Positions 46,827 to 57,112 of a DNA stretch of 64,000 bases are shown here, piece after piece. Source of the stretch: Symsagittifera roscoffensis (lineage: Eukaryota; Xenacoelomorpha; Acoela; Convolutidae). The position numbers were made by a program, and so were the translations under genes. The DNA is taken from assembly GCF_963678635.1 (NCBI RefSeq), contig NC_087066.1:3410485-3474484 (forward strand), read 5' to 3'. The notes beneath the pieces are model-generated. The model was not told where the DNA came from and made no database searches. It saw only the letters and a list, made by a program, of their open reading frames with translations. Positions within the stretch are counted from its first letter, which is position 1, and the number at the start of each line of letters is the position of its first letter.

Positions 46827-48186
46827 AGTTCCTCCCATCTACACCCCAGCTGGTAAAGGCTAGGTGCAGTGGTTTTGACTTTATCAAATAATTAGAACTA
46901 CTCAAACAAAATGAAATGGTAAAAATCCGGGAAACCGTTCTACCTGTCCGAGGTAGCAGTGGTGGCCATGACAATACATTCTGCACACTTTTGCCTCTTG
47001 AATGTACGCACCAGGCAAAGCCAACCAGACTAGGCGGCTCGGGCATTGGCCTTGCTCTGACCCACGAATATCGGTGCTTAAAATAACATGATTTATCCTT
47101 GACTTCCTAACAGAGCAACGATAAGAGCAGAGCGGACAATTAAGCACCTCATCGCCAGCGCTAGTAACTTGGTTTGATTCGAAAGATTGCTGTGGTGCTG
47201 AGATGGTCGGTTCTGATGCGCTGATGATCTCGTTTATGCTATGAAACATTATACACAGTTTTCATAAGCAAATTGAATTGTTTAAGACCTTTTGCCAATA
47301 GGATTTGCCTTAAAATCCCCACCATCTGTGAACTTAAGTTTGGTTATCGGATTGTGCAACCAGTTGTCCTGGTCACATTTTGTCTTGAGCCCATGCTTGT
47401 CAAGATTAGCTCTAAGCTGCCTAATCCAATCTTTTTGCTAATTTTAGCACCATCAAATCAATCATTTACGCTATCGATTCCGATGTTTTTGAAGGAAGAG
47501 TACAGTTGAAACATTCCTGTGCATAGTTGGTGTGCTACTGGCGTTGTTTTCACCATTTCATACAATTCCTTTAATTTCATAACGTTTCTCTTTTCTAGCG
47601 TGAGACACATTTTTTTAGCATGGTGTATAAACGCTTCTAGTCTACATAGATCAGTACATCTGATAACAAAGGTCTCTAAGCCGTAAAGTAGGACTGGCTC
47701 TAGGAAAGTCTCGATGAGGAGACCCTTGTTCCTTAGTGTCAATCTTTACGACACCAGGGCCAATCTAAGATGTAGCATTGCTATCCTTGTCTTAGAAATG
47801 GGCGTGCTGATAGCGTTGTCAGTGCTGCCATCAGATGATATGATGCTGCGGATGTACTCAAAGTGATAAAGCTGTTCAACTTGCACACTTGCACACCGGT
47901 TCACTGAGCACATTGATAAGGACATTAAATTTTTGTCTGTGGTGTTGATCACAAAACTTTTAGTTTTCTCGTGAGATATTTCTAATAAGCCAATCCACAG
48001 GTTTTTGCGTTCTCATTCAGCGACTTGGTAGCATTTACTTGGTTATCAGAGATCAAAGCCAAATAATCAGCGTATGTAAAGTTCCTTTTCGCTCCACTGG
48101 TTTTACTTGAGAGGAACTCAAAAAGGATGATAAAAAACTTGGGCCCAAAAGGCACCCTTGCAGCACACCCGGTTCTCTACAAAGTT
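46827..48186 (-). mobile_element. 5'-truncated, decayed non-LTR retrotransposon
   Basis: Minus-strand remnants in the right order. An RT motif GVLQGCLLGP at about 48165 is followed, after a frameshift, by TYADYLALISDN, where the catalytic YADD has become YADY. Then comes FEYIRSIISSDGSTDNAIST at about 47880, the LEPVLLYGLETF block at about 47700, and a thumb/C-terminal part with WIRQLRANLDKHGLKTKCDQ at 47400. It ends with a C2H2-like CPLCSYRCSVRKSRINH at 47150. Stops and frameshifts interrupt it throughout, so it is dead. Both ends coincide with an interruption of the large inverted repeat, so they are probably the true insertion boundaries. The 5' truncation falls inside RT, as is typical for target-primed insertion. 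Confidence 0.78.
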
Positions 48187-48275
48187 TTGGACACCACCCC
48201 TCCAGGGATTCGATCTTCTCGGAACCAAGGATCCCTTTGTGTCATTAATTTATGATAATCAACTTAGGCAGACAA
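48187..48275 (-). repeat. Right arm, outer part, of the large inverted repeat
   Basis: Reverse complement matches 43813-43890 ('gattatcataaattaatgac', 'gatcgaatccctggag', 'gtgtccaaaact'). It is separated from the inner right arm only by the non-LTR element. Confidence 0.75.
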
Positions 48276-48545
48276 ACCCTTAATTGTTTCTAAAGACGCC
48301 TTTGAGGCTAATATATAATAATTTTGAAGGAAAGCGCGCGCCAAAAAGAGTATTTTTTGGTCAAAATTTTACATAGTGAGCTCAAAAACGGTGCTCAAAA
48401 ACTTCAAAAAAAACGAAAACTCGTCCCAGCTCCCTCGATCCGCTTCTGCGTCAGTTAAAAACTAGTATGAAAAATAACAGATTTTAAAATTTAAAAAGTA
48501 GCTTGATTTTATGCTAGCATTGCAAAAATTCGATCACATTGAATT

Positions 48546-49325
48546 GAGCAGTCTTCTTAACAGTTATGCGTATACAATGTTGTGTGCTGACTCAAATTAT
48601 CAGGAGAAGAATGAACAAGAAATTTGAAATTTCAAACGCGTTTTTCTTAATTTGGGTTAAGATTAGACAAGAAAAGAAAAAAACGTTGTTCAGAATTTCA
48701 CCAAAATTAAAATGGTGCAATTTTTTTCCAAAATTCTCAACCAAAATTTCGTCCAAAAATGGGTCAATTTGGTTTTTTAATGGAACAAAAATTAGACTGA
48801 AACTACCAAGATAATTGGAGAGAAACTTAAGTCAAAACAAGACTCATACACAGCCCAACATAGTGCTAAAAGATAAATTTTTCACAAATCTGTATAAGAG
48901 AATAATTTTTTGACGGAAAGTCATTTTTACTAAATGAAAATCAAAATCTTCTGCAAACAATTTTTGATCGTTCCAAGCAAACTTTTGGAAACTTTATCTT
49001 TCAAAAATTTTAGTGGGCTCTATGAGAAGATTATTTTAATTTAAGTTTCTCGCCAATTCACTTGTAGTTTCAGCCTAATTTTTGATACCTTAAAAAAGCC
49101 AAAATGACCCAATTTTAGGGTAAAATTTTGGTTGAGAATTTTGGAAAAGAGTTGCACCATTTTAATTTTGGTGAAATTCTAAGCAACTTTTTTTCTTCTT
49201 TTCTCGTCTAATCTTAACCCAATTTAAGAACAATGCGTTTGAAATTTCAAATTTTGTTCATTTTTTCCGGATATTTTGAGTCAGCACACAACACTTTATA
49301 AGCATAAGTGTCAAAAAGACTGCTC
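48546..49325. mobile_element. Foldback element with ~280-bp inverted arms
   Basis: The arms at 48546-48840 and 49028-49325 are inverted copies with a spacer of about 190 bp. Matching text includes 'gagcagtcttcttaacagtt' against 'gagcagtctttttgacactt', 'gttgtgtgctgactcaaa', 'gaaatttgaaatttcaaacg' and 'ccaaaattaaaatggtgcaa'. No transposase frame lies inside. The 82-codon frame at 48566-48814 is arm sequence. Confidence 0.8.
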
Positions 49326-49702
49326 GTATATCAGGGCAAAACCGTGGATGTTCCGACTGCCCCTTGAACCAAAGAAAATAGTTTTTGAGAAACCAAATTA
49401 ATGAAAAATATGAAAATTTGGACATTATCAAAGATCAAGTGTGAAAATTAATACGGCCGGTTAGCTAGCCTCAATTCAATTTGGAACGACTTTGTTGTGC
49501 GGGATAATTGGATACGCATAAATTGTTTGCCTTATGCTTTCAGGATTATGGATAATGAAAATTACAGTATGAATGACAGTAATGAAAATTAATCGAAATA
49601 TTTAAATTGATGTGTTTTTTTTTCTGTAAAACCGTGCTCCTCACGAACTTCTGGGGTTGAACGTTTAAACATTGGTGGTACTGCGTACAACTTTCGAAAA
49701 GT
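49326..49702. other. Short spacer without gene
   Basis: Sequence 49315-49385 resembles 41195-41260. The rest is AT-rich with nothing recognisable. Confidence 0.35.
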
Positions 49703-50240
49703 TATAGAGAGTTGCAAAAAGTTTGGAGAGACAGAATTAATTCAAAAGAGCAACTGTCTAGACATCAACGGAAATTGAAATTGAAATAAACATAACGTCG
49801 AAAGATCATAAAGCAGAGTTTTGCTCAAAACTTATAACCACGGCGGGCAATTGCATCCGAAGCTTCGATTAGTAAACCTTGAAACAGAAAAAATATTGCT
49901 CAGGATGGCTGATGTTTTGCTGAGATTAGTTCCCTAAATTTGAATAGTTTGATCATCTTTGATTCTTTTTTTGGGCGGCCTAATCTATTTTTTTTCAAAA
50001 TAACTCTAGATTTCGTTTTTTTTTCAACTAATTTTGCGAACTGTTTTATATTAAAATCTGGATGTTCATCGCAGTATTTAAAAGTTAGGCTAGCATCATC
50101 ATGGGATAATCGAAGATCTCGCATTCTGAAGTTGGTCTGAAAAAAATTCAAGTTTGTTCGGCTTCAGATTTTGCATAGATTTCGAAAAGCACTGATTGCT
50201 CATTTTAATTAATTCTGTCTGTCCGAACTTTTTGCTACTA
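49703..50240 (-). mobile_element. TIR element, copy 1, with a small frame
   Basis: The left end 'gttgcaaaaagtttggagag' plus 'acagaattaattcaaaagag' is inverted at the right end as 'ctgtctgtccgaactttttg'. TIRs are about 40-45 bp. The minus-strand frame 50151-49900 (83 aa) reads MRDLRLSHDDASLTFKYCDE, then KQFAKLVEKKTKSR and GRPKKESK. It could be a remnant of a transposase DNA-binding part but is too short to name. It is followed 30 bp later by a second copy in the same orientation. Confidence 0.75.
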
Positions 50241-50270
50241 ATGATATTCATCAAGATTTTAATGCTAATA

Positions 50271-50822
50271 TAGAGAGTTGCAAAAAGTTCGGACAGACAG
50301 AATTAATTAAAAAGAGCAACTGTCTGGACATGAACGGAAATTAAAACTGAAATAAACATAACGTCGAAAGTTCATAAAGCAGAGTTTCGCTCAAAACCTA
50401 TAACCACGGCGGGCAATTGCATCCGAAGCGTCGAATAGTAAACATTGAAACCGGACAATTATTGTTCAGGTTAGCTTGTTTTTTTTTGCGATTAGTTTCC
50501 AAATTTTGAACGATTTGCTCATCTTCACTTCCATTTTTTAGGGGGGGGGGGATCCTAATCTGTTTTTTTTTGTTAAAATTACCTCTAGATTTTGATTTTT
50601 TAACTAATTTTGCTAACTGTTTTATTATAGAATCTGAACGTTCATCGCAGTATTTAAATATTAGGCTAGCATAATCATCGGATAATTGGCGATCTCACAT
50701 TTATAATTTTGTCTGACAAAAAATTTAAGGATAATCGGCTTCAGATTTTGCAAGCAAAAAAGCGTCGAAAGCGCTGATTGCTCATTTGAAATCATTCTGT
50801 CTGTCCGAACTTTTTGCTACTA
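50271..50822 (-). mobile_element. TIR element, copy 2
   Basis: Direct copy of 49703-50240 with the same TIRs: 'gttgcaaaaagttcggacag' on the left and 'tctgtctgtccgaacttttt' on the right. Shared interior includes 'aaataaacataacgtcgaaa', 'accacggcgggcaattgcat' and 'gttcatcgcagtatttaaa'. Its frame is broken relative to copy 1 and contains a G run at about 50532. A third, partial copy of the end lies near 58853-58905. Confidence 0.75.
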
Positions 50823-50976
50823 ATTATAATCGAACTTTCTTCAAACTTGTCGATATCTGATTTTATATCATTTCTTCAATTAGCCTTTTAACAGGTCCTT
50901 GTCTGGCCTTCAAGTATCAACTTTAACCACTCTAACGGTCTGATAATGCTCACTTTTTATCTCATGTTTTAACGAT

Positions 50977-51946
50977 TACCCGCATCCAAGTTTAGGCGTA
51001 AATAATCGATTATAACGGATTATTATGATGATTTTTTGACAATTATAATCGATTATAATTACCAAAATTAGGTCCTTAAGGGATTTATAATTGATTATAA
51101 TCGTGATATTTTCCAAGAGATTATAATCTCTTATAATCGATTATAATTGATTATAGTTCTTACTAAAAACCCTTAAAATCAATTATAATCGATTATAATC
51201 GATTATAATCTCTTATTTTGCCGGAATTTTTCTATTTTCGAATTGTATCTTATGGGTTATTATTTTTGTGTCAATAAGAAAATCTCTAAAAGAGAGATCT
51301 CTTGAACACTTTGGTTCATCTGAACACAAAGTTTTACCACGAAACAAAAGTTTCACAGAGATCCTCTCATATGACTGGAAAGTTTCTCGCGGTAGATGAA
51401 AGATAATTTTTCCGTATCAATCATGAAACTAAATCAATTTGCTGATGTTTTGGTGTTTTTAAAAGCTTAAAATATGCATCGCAAAACAACTCTAATGGGG
51501 AAGAAATGGAAAAAAAACTTATAAATATGAATTAAATGGAAAATTTTGAAAAATTTTCTCTCATTTTTCATAGGAACCAACGTCCACAAAAAGCATAAAA
51601 TATAAGCAATTTAGATGCAACTTCGAAGACAAAAATGGACAAACAAAAGGGATTATAATCAATTATAATCGATTATAATGGATTTTTGTGCAAAACTAAC
51701 GAAATAGAATTTTGAATAAAAATAATGGATTATAATCAATTATAATCGATTATAATTGTATGGAAAAATAGACGAATAAATAATCGATTATAATTAATTA
51801 TAATTAATTATAATTTGATTTGAAAAAAAGAGATTATAATCAATTATTAATTGATTAAAATCGATTGTTTCTCAATTTTAGTGAGACTGGTACTAAAATC
51901 GTAATATAATCGATTATTAACGCTTGAAACTGGATGCGGGTAGTCA
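50977..51946 (-). mobile_element. Palindrome-packed AT-rich TIR element, left copy
   Basis: The ends are inverted: 'acccgcatccaagtttaggc' on the left, 'gcttgaaactggatgcgggt' on the right, each followed inwards by aataatcgatta. Inside both ends, dozens of overlapping TAATCGATTATAAT/AATTATAATC palindromes alternate with about 20-40 bp of other sequence. A core of about 400 bp (51230-51630) lacks the palindromes. An inverted copy lies at 52462-53343. No long open frame is present, so it is non-autonomous. Confidence 0.75.
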
Positions 51947-52461
51947 TATCACTTTCTTGAACTTATTCCAATTCTTTTATAGTTAATGCCTAAAGGTTGG
52001 CAATATCGATGGCCTTGAGAAATTTGATCGGTATAAACTATAGTAAACTCTCAGTCAAAACTACAAAAAAGGGCATAACTGTGACGGGGTTCGGTTGAGG
52101 GTACGTTGTTGGTTTGGACGGGGGGTTGGTTTGGAAGGAGGCGGTTAGGGGGGGCTTCAGTTTGCGCAATTCTGTGTATCAATTTGTTTTAAGTTTATAT
52201 AGCAATTTTCCTTCTTCACCTGGATCATCCTCTTGTTCAATGCACCTAAATTTTCAGGCACCTTCTTCACCTGCAGCCACCTCCTGCACCAATGAAGCTG
52301 TGACGGTTACGTCGACACGCGGAGTAGAGAAGGTTAAGGAGGTGAAGAAGGTGAAGCGGGACTTCAGAAATAAATTAATTCCTACTGAACAACTTTTTTT
52401 TGAAGAGTTGTTAATAATTCATATAAAATCATACAATGATTGTTAATATCTCTTATTTAAT
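51947..52461. other. Spacer between the inverted copies, G-rich then CT/GA-rich
   Basis: 52083-52160 is strongly G-rich (gacggggggttgg, ggttaggggggg). 52210-52285 repeats 'ccttcttcacctg', and 52340-52360 carries its complement ('aggtgaagaaggtgaag'), so the strand can fold back. A plus-strand frame (52114-52446) crosses both. A TTTTCAG acceptor at about 52251-52257 precedes an open stretch (APSSPAATSCTNEAVTV), but no partner exon or homology is apparent. Confidence 0.4.
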
Positions 52462-53343
52462 AATTGGCCGCATCCAGTTTCAAGCGCTATTATTCATATA
52501 AATTATGATTTTAGTACCAGTCTTACTAAAATTGAGACAAAAATTGATTATTTTTTTTAAAGTCAAATTATAATCAATTATATCACATTTTAATCATTTT
52601 TAATAGATTATTAATCAATTTTTTTCAATACAATTGCAATCGGTTGTTTTTATCTTAATTTCATAAGTTTTGTACAAAAAATCCATTATAATTGATTATA
52701 ATCGGTTCTAATCTCTTTTGTTGCAATTTTGTTTTCGACCTTTCATCTGAACTGCTTATACATTATGCTTTTCGTAGACGTTAGTTTATGTGAAAAATGA
52801 GAAGGTTGTTTTGAAAGTTTCGAATTAGTTCAACTTAAGAATTTTTTTCTCTTTACGATTGGATACGTTCTATGATGGCCAGTTTTTTAATCAGCAAAAC
52901 TTCAGTGCATTGGTTTAGTTCATGACTCATTCGGAAGATTTATTTTTCACCTACCGCAAGAACCTTTCGACTAATATGAAAGGATCTCTAAGAAACTTCG
53001 GTTTCATGTGATAATTTGTGTTCAATTGAACGAAATTGTGTCAACACAACTCGCCTGTAGAGATCTAAACAAAAAATAAAAACGCGTAGGACACAATTTA
53101 AATATACTTTTTATGTGAGAATTTTTGGCAAAATAAGAGATAAAAATTGAATAGAAGAGTTTTTGTACGAGTTATAACCAATTACAATCGATTTAAAGGG
53201 ATTTTTTTTGTCTTGGAAAATATCACATTTTTTTACCGACTATAAATCTTTAAACACCTAACTTTGTTGATATTAATCAATTGTCAAAAAATTAACATAA
53301 GAATCCGTTATATTAAGTTACTTACGCCAAACTTGAATGCGGG
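52462..53343 (+). mobile_element. Palindrome-packed AT-rich TIR element, right inverted copy
   Basis: Begins 'gcatccagtttcaagcgcta' and ends 'cgccaaacttgaatgcggg'. It shares with the left copy, in reverse complement, 'gattttagtaccagtct.ac' at the border and the core blocks 'ctaccgcaagaacctttc' and 'aaaggatctctaagaaactt'. Palindromes of the AATTATAATC type flank the core here too, but are more decayed. Confidence 0.7.
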
Positions 53344-54470
53344 TCGGCAAATTTTTTTTTATAAAATCAAAAAAAAAGCCCTTAAAATTGATTATAAGGG
53401 GTTGTCTGTAAAATCTATAATTAATTGTAATGATTATAAGAGATTATAATATCTTGGAAAAATTCACAATTATAATCAATTATTAATCTTCTAAACACCT
53501 AAATTTGGTAATTATAATCAATTATAATTTCAAAAAATCAACATACCAATCTTTTATGTTCGATTACTTACGTTTAAACTTGGATGGGGGTCGGCAAAAT
53601 GTTTTTGAAAAAGTCAGCAATTGTAAGCTCTTAAAACTGATTATAAGGAGTTTTCTGTATGATCTATAATCAATTATAATGATTATAGAAGATTATATTC
53701 TCTTGGAAAATATTCTAATTATAATCGATTATTAATCTACTAAACATCTAAATTTGGTAATAAAAATCCGTTATAAACAGTTACTTACGCCTAAATTTGG
53801 ATACAGGTCGGCAAATGGTTTTGGAAAAAGCCTGGAATTATAAAGGCTTTAATTTTTTATAAGGGGCAGTGCAACAGTGCCGAAGTACAACTGTGCCGAA
53901 AAAAATATATATTTCAAAAAATATAGTTCAATATATTGCCGAAAAATAAAACTTAGTTCAGCAGTGCCGAAAGTTTGAATAAACTTCAACATATTACGTG
54001 CGCAAACAAAAATTAAACGGCGAACGTTTACAATCTTAAGTGACACTTAAAGATTTTGAGCAAGAAAGTTTGCAAATCAGACGTTTTGGCGCTAAAACAT
54101 TTGTTTAATTTGCTTTTGCAGACATTTTGGCGCCAAAATTGGAGTGATTTTCTTTGTTAATCAGCTCAGTAGTTTCCCGCTCTTTAAAAACTACTTTCGT
54201 TGTTAAATTATTCTGAAACCTTCCCGACTGTTTCGGCACTGTTGTACTGCGGCACTGTTGATCGCCCACATTTAAGGTGTTTTCTGTATGATCTATAATC
54301 AACTATAATGATTAAAAAAGATTATAATCTCTTGGAGAATAGCATGATCATAATCGATTATAAATCTTTTAAAGACCTATTTTTGGTAATTACTAACAAT
54401 TATAATAGACAAAAAATCATTCTGATAATCCTATATAATTGATTACTTACGCCTAAACATGGATGTGGGT
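53344..54470 (+). repeat. Tandem copies of the element's terminal unit
   Basis: The junction landmark 'acttacg...aa.(c/t)ttgga(t)..gg.gtcggcaaa' occurs at about 53344, 53591 and 53808, and in a shortened form at 54470. This gives three units of about 247, 217 and 260 bp once a 405-bp insertion in the last is removed. Each unit has the same order: 'gattataagg.gtt.tctgta', palindromes, 'acacctaaatttggtaatt', then the landmark. Confidence 0.7.
53865..54269. mobile_element. Nested MITE with CAGTGCCG-type TIRs
   Basis: The left end 'caacagtgccgaagtacaac' plus 'gtgccgaaa' is inverted at the right end ('tttcggcactgttgtactgc', then 'ggcactgttg'). The flanks ttataagg and atttaagg may be a decayed 8-bp target duplication, as for hAT or P families. 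It interrupts a tandem unit that is intact elsewhere, which proves insertion. The interior contains the perfect palindrome TTTTGGCGCCAAAA and no transposase. Confidence 0.75.
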
Positions 54471-54480
54471 GTAGAATTTT

Positions 54481-55084
54481 GGGTGAATTATTTTTTTTTG
54501 TAAATAGTTCTTACGTATGGAAATCAGTGAGAAACTAAAATCCATCAAAATGAGCTGTTCAAATTTAATATACTTCGTTCAGATTCGTTGACTAAAAAGT
54601 ATATTGCCAACAATTTATTATGAACTATAAAAATGTTATCTTCAGCATTGGATAGTTCTATCACTTAGTCCATCGCATGAGTATCCGGCAACGCGTCTTT
54701 CTTAGGTCAAGCAAGATGAAAAATAGTGAGGTTAAAAAATCAATTTTATAATAATCCGCCAAACTGGGACGCGTTATGTGGAGATTTTAAATTAACCTGT
54801 CAGACTGTCAAGCTCGCTGCGACCTTTTGTGGGCTCATGTTACTCCCCTTCACCTCACATAAGCATCGATTTCATGGCGTTACGAGTAATTTTACAAGGT
54901 TAAGCATTAATACCGTGTATGTTTTTCATTACCTATTTAGTCCGTATGCCATATTTTATAACAATCCGACAATGTGAACAGAAAAATTGGTCCTAAAACA
55001 TTTGCAGGTGGGGGGAATGAAAAAGAGCCCTTTTGTGTTCTAGGTGGAGGTCCTTGTAAAGCAAATTTATCAACGTTTAAGACC
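54481..55084. other. Spacer without recognised gene
   Basis: AT-rich. The 83-codon frame at 54726-54977 has no motif. Nothing else is supported. Confidence 0.35.
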
Positions 55085-55364
55085 ACCCGAGTCGAGGTCC
55101 TATACTCATGTCCAGACTTTTGCGTCGAACTTTTGGCATGTCCAGACTTTCTAGACCAAAATTAAGCGTGTGCAGACTTTCGCGACCCATGTCCAAATTT
55201 TCGCAACCACACTTTGGTATGTTCAGACTTTTGCGACTCACGGCTCGACTCATGTCCAGACTTTCTAGACTCAAACTCTCGGTGTGACTATGCAATTTAG
55301 TTCTAAGTCCGGATGCTATGCGACCCTAAAAGTCTGGACATAAAAGTGGGACCTCGACCCGGGC
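55085..55364. mobile_element. TIR element filled with TGTCCAGACTTT repeats
   Basis: The ends 'cccgagtcgaggtcc' and 'gggacctcgacccggg' are inverted copies of about 16 bp, extending to 'atgtccagactttt' and 'aaaagtctggacat'. The interior repeats '(c)atgtccagacttt(t/c)gcgac' every 25-35 bp. Its minus-strand frame therefore reads as repeated ESLDM / RKSLDM words, which is an effect of the repeat and not a protein. Confidence 0.75.
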
Positions 55365-56337
55365 ATTAATACAAATCGTACTAATCAATAGTACGAATCA
55401 ATTGAGTAGTTTTACGCGGATCTGCGCCCAACAAAAAAATTTCCTAGTTCACACTATTTACTGGAGCTCGTTTAAATTCACATTTAAACAATCGCGATTT
55501 CTCTGTTTTGACGTAAGATTTCACTTGAAAAAAAAAATTTTGTCGTGAATTTTTTTTCTAAATTACCATTCAAATATCTTTGACGTATGTTTTATACAAC
55601 TAATACAAATGTGCTCCTGATTTTGAGTTTGAAGAAAAGCAGTCTGTATTTGCGGGAAACAAACCAATCAAGGTGCTTGGGTAGAATTATGATCCCGTTA
55701 AGAATCTCGTTTAGAAGTATGGTCCTGTGAAACTACCAATGGTTCCATAATAAAGGAAAACATAAAATTTTTTTATAGGTCGTTAGGTTTGCCAGTGAAC
55801 TGATGTTTGTTATAATTTTATTTTTGGAGGAAGTTTTAGTGGCTAATCTAACGAAGAATTGCTCACAAGTTTTTATAATTTTTTTTCATCTAGTTGAAAT
55901 GTTTCACATATAATTCAAGTGGTCTGGCGGGAATAGTACACTTCTAAGCGAGCTTCTGAGTGGAACCCATAAAAAAGCGTGAACATACTTCTAAACTAGA
56001 ACCACCGGACAAATTACTAAGTGGTTCAACATTGCCTAAGATATCTTTTAGAGAGGAGATAACACAACCCGCAATGAGATTCTATGGAAATAAATCTATT
56101 ATGATGAGTTTTCATGGTCTGTCTCTATAAAATTCTATATTGATCGATTATAATAGATTAGTAAGCAATTATAAAACAAAAAAGTGGAAATCAATTCATG
56201 GATTATAAAAAACTTTATGAGTAGGAGCCGGGATTTTCACAAAACTTGCAACCAATTATTCAATTTTTCAACGTTGCAATCGCTTCATTGTGTGTTACTC
56301 TTGGCTACAGCAAAAAGTTGAATTGTTTTCATCTTTC
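55365..56337. other. Spacer, no gene seen
   Basis: AT-rich. The phrase 'cttctaagcgag...tggaacc' is repeated in altered form around 55945-56010. A few TAATCGATTATAAT-type strings appear at 56145-56165. No coding signal. Confidence 0.35.
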
Positions 56338-56575
56338 CCCTCCACAAAATCTCCCACTATTCGTAATATTCAACACCACCTCCCCTCTCCACCACTAACC
56401 CCTACTTTCATTTACCACAAAAATAATTGAAAAATACCGTACGCGAGCCACCCTAAATTGAACACGCACCTTCAACAAGCTCCGTGGGGGAATGGGTGGT
56501 TGTATGTGAGGGAAGGGGTTAAGCGAGCCTGGGTAGGTGGAAGTGGGGTGAGGGTAGGTGGAAACATATGATTTT
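56338..56575. repeat. Strand-asymmetric pyrimidine/purine inverted block
   Basis: 56338-56412 is C/T-rich on the plus strand (ccaccacctcccctctccac), and 56486-56572 is G-rich (gggtaggtggaagtggggtg). The two halves are roughly complementary across a mixed centre, so the block could be a decayed foldback or form intrastrand structures. Confidence 0.45.
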
Positions 56576-56751
56576 GCAAAACTTAACTAAATGTGAGTAG
56601 GCTCAGAAGTTGAGTAGGCTGTGAGTAATGCAGAAAAAGCTGCAATTTTTGCAAAAACTTTATAGAGATTTTAATACATTATGACCAAGATAATGTCATT
56701 TTTTGACCATGAAAATCGATCATAGTCGATTATTATCCATGGAACCTCACT

Positions 56752-57003
56752 GCGGGAAGCCACACCCGGGTCGAGATCCCGCTCAAAAACCGCTCAAGAT
56801 TTGAGCGGTTTGGGCGGTTTGGGCAGTTTGGGCGGTTTGGGCGGTTTGGGCGGTTTTTTAGGAAAAACCGCTCAAACCGCTCAAATCTTGCTTAGAAAAC
56901 CGCTCAAAAACCGCTCATTTCTTGCGGTGATTTTTGAACGGTTTTTCAAGCAAGATTTGAGCGGTTTTTGAGCGGTTTTTGAACGGTCTTCCCGGGTCGA
57001 GGT
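56752..57003. mobile_element. Element filled with GAGCGGTTT repeats, left cluster
   Basis: The start 'acccgggtcgagatcccgct' is the same terminal motif as at 55085. The interior is 'tttgagcggtttgggcggtt' repeated, then its complement 'aaaccgctcaaaccgctcaa', forming long hairpins. It ends at 'cccgggtcgaggtcccaga', which begins a further partial copy of the TGTCCAGACTTT element. Confidence 0.7.
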
Positions 57004-57039
57004 CCCAGATTCATGTCCATACTTTCGCGACTAGTTTCA

Positions 57040-57112
57040 GGGAAGCATGACCTAACGGATACGGCGTCTGACTTCGAATCAGAAGATTGGGGGTTCGAAT
57101 GTAAATTTTGTT
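57040..57112 (+). tRNA. tRNA-Arg(TCG)-like sequence, probable pseudogene
   Basis: D arm 'gcatgacctaacggatacgg', a perfect anticodon arm TCTGA-CTTCGAA-TCAGA (anticodon TCG) and T-arm start 'gggggttcgaat' are present. The T stem and acceptor stem do not close (3' side 'gtaaattttg'), so it is probably not functional. Confidence 0.45.

Noticed and set aside
50990-51920. Possible CRISPR-like or operator array of regularly repeated palindromes
   Set aside because: Repeats overlap, vary in length and lack unique equal-length spacers. The context is a eukaryotic genome with TIR ends.
55077-55295. Minus-strand frame with repeated ESLDM words, looking like a repeat protein
   Set aside because: The words come directly from the TGTCCAGACTTT DNA repeat bounded by TIRs. 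No start context or conserved fold.
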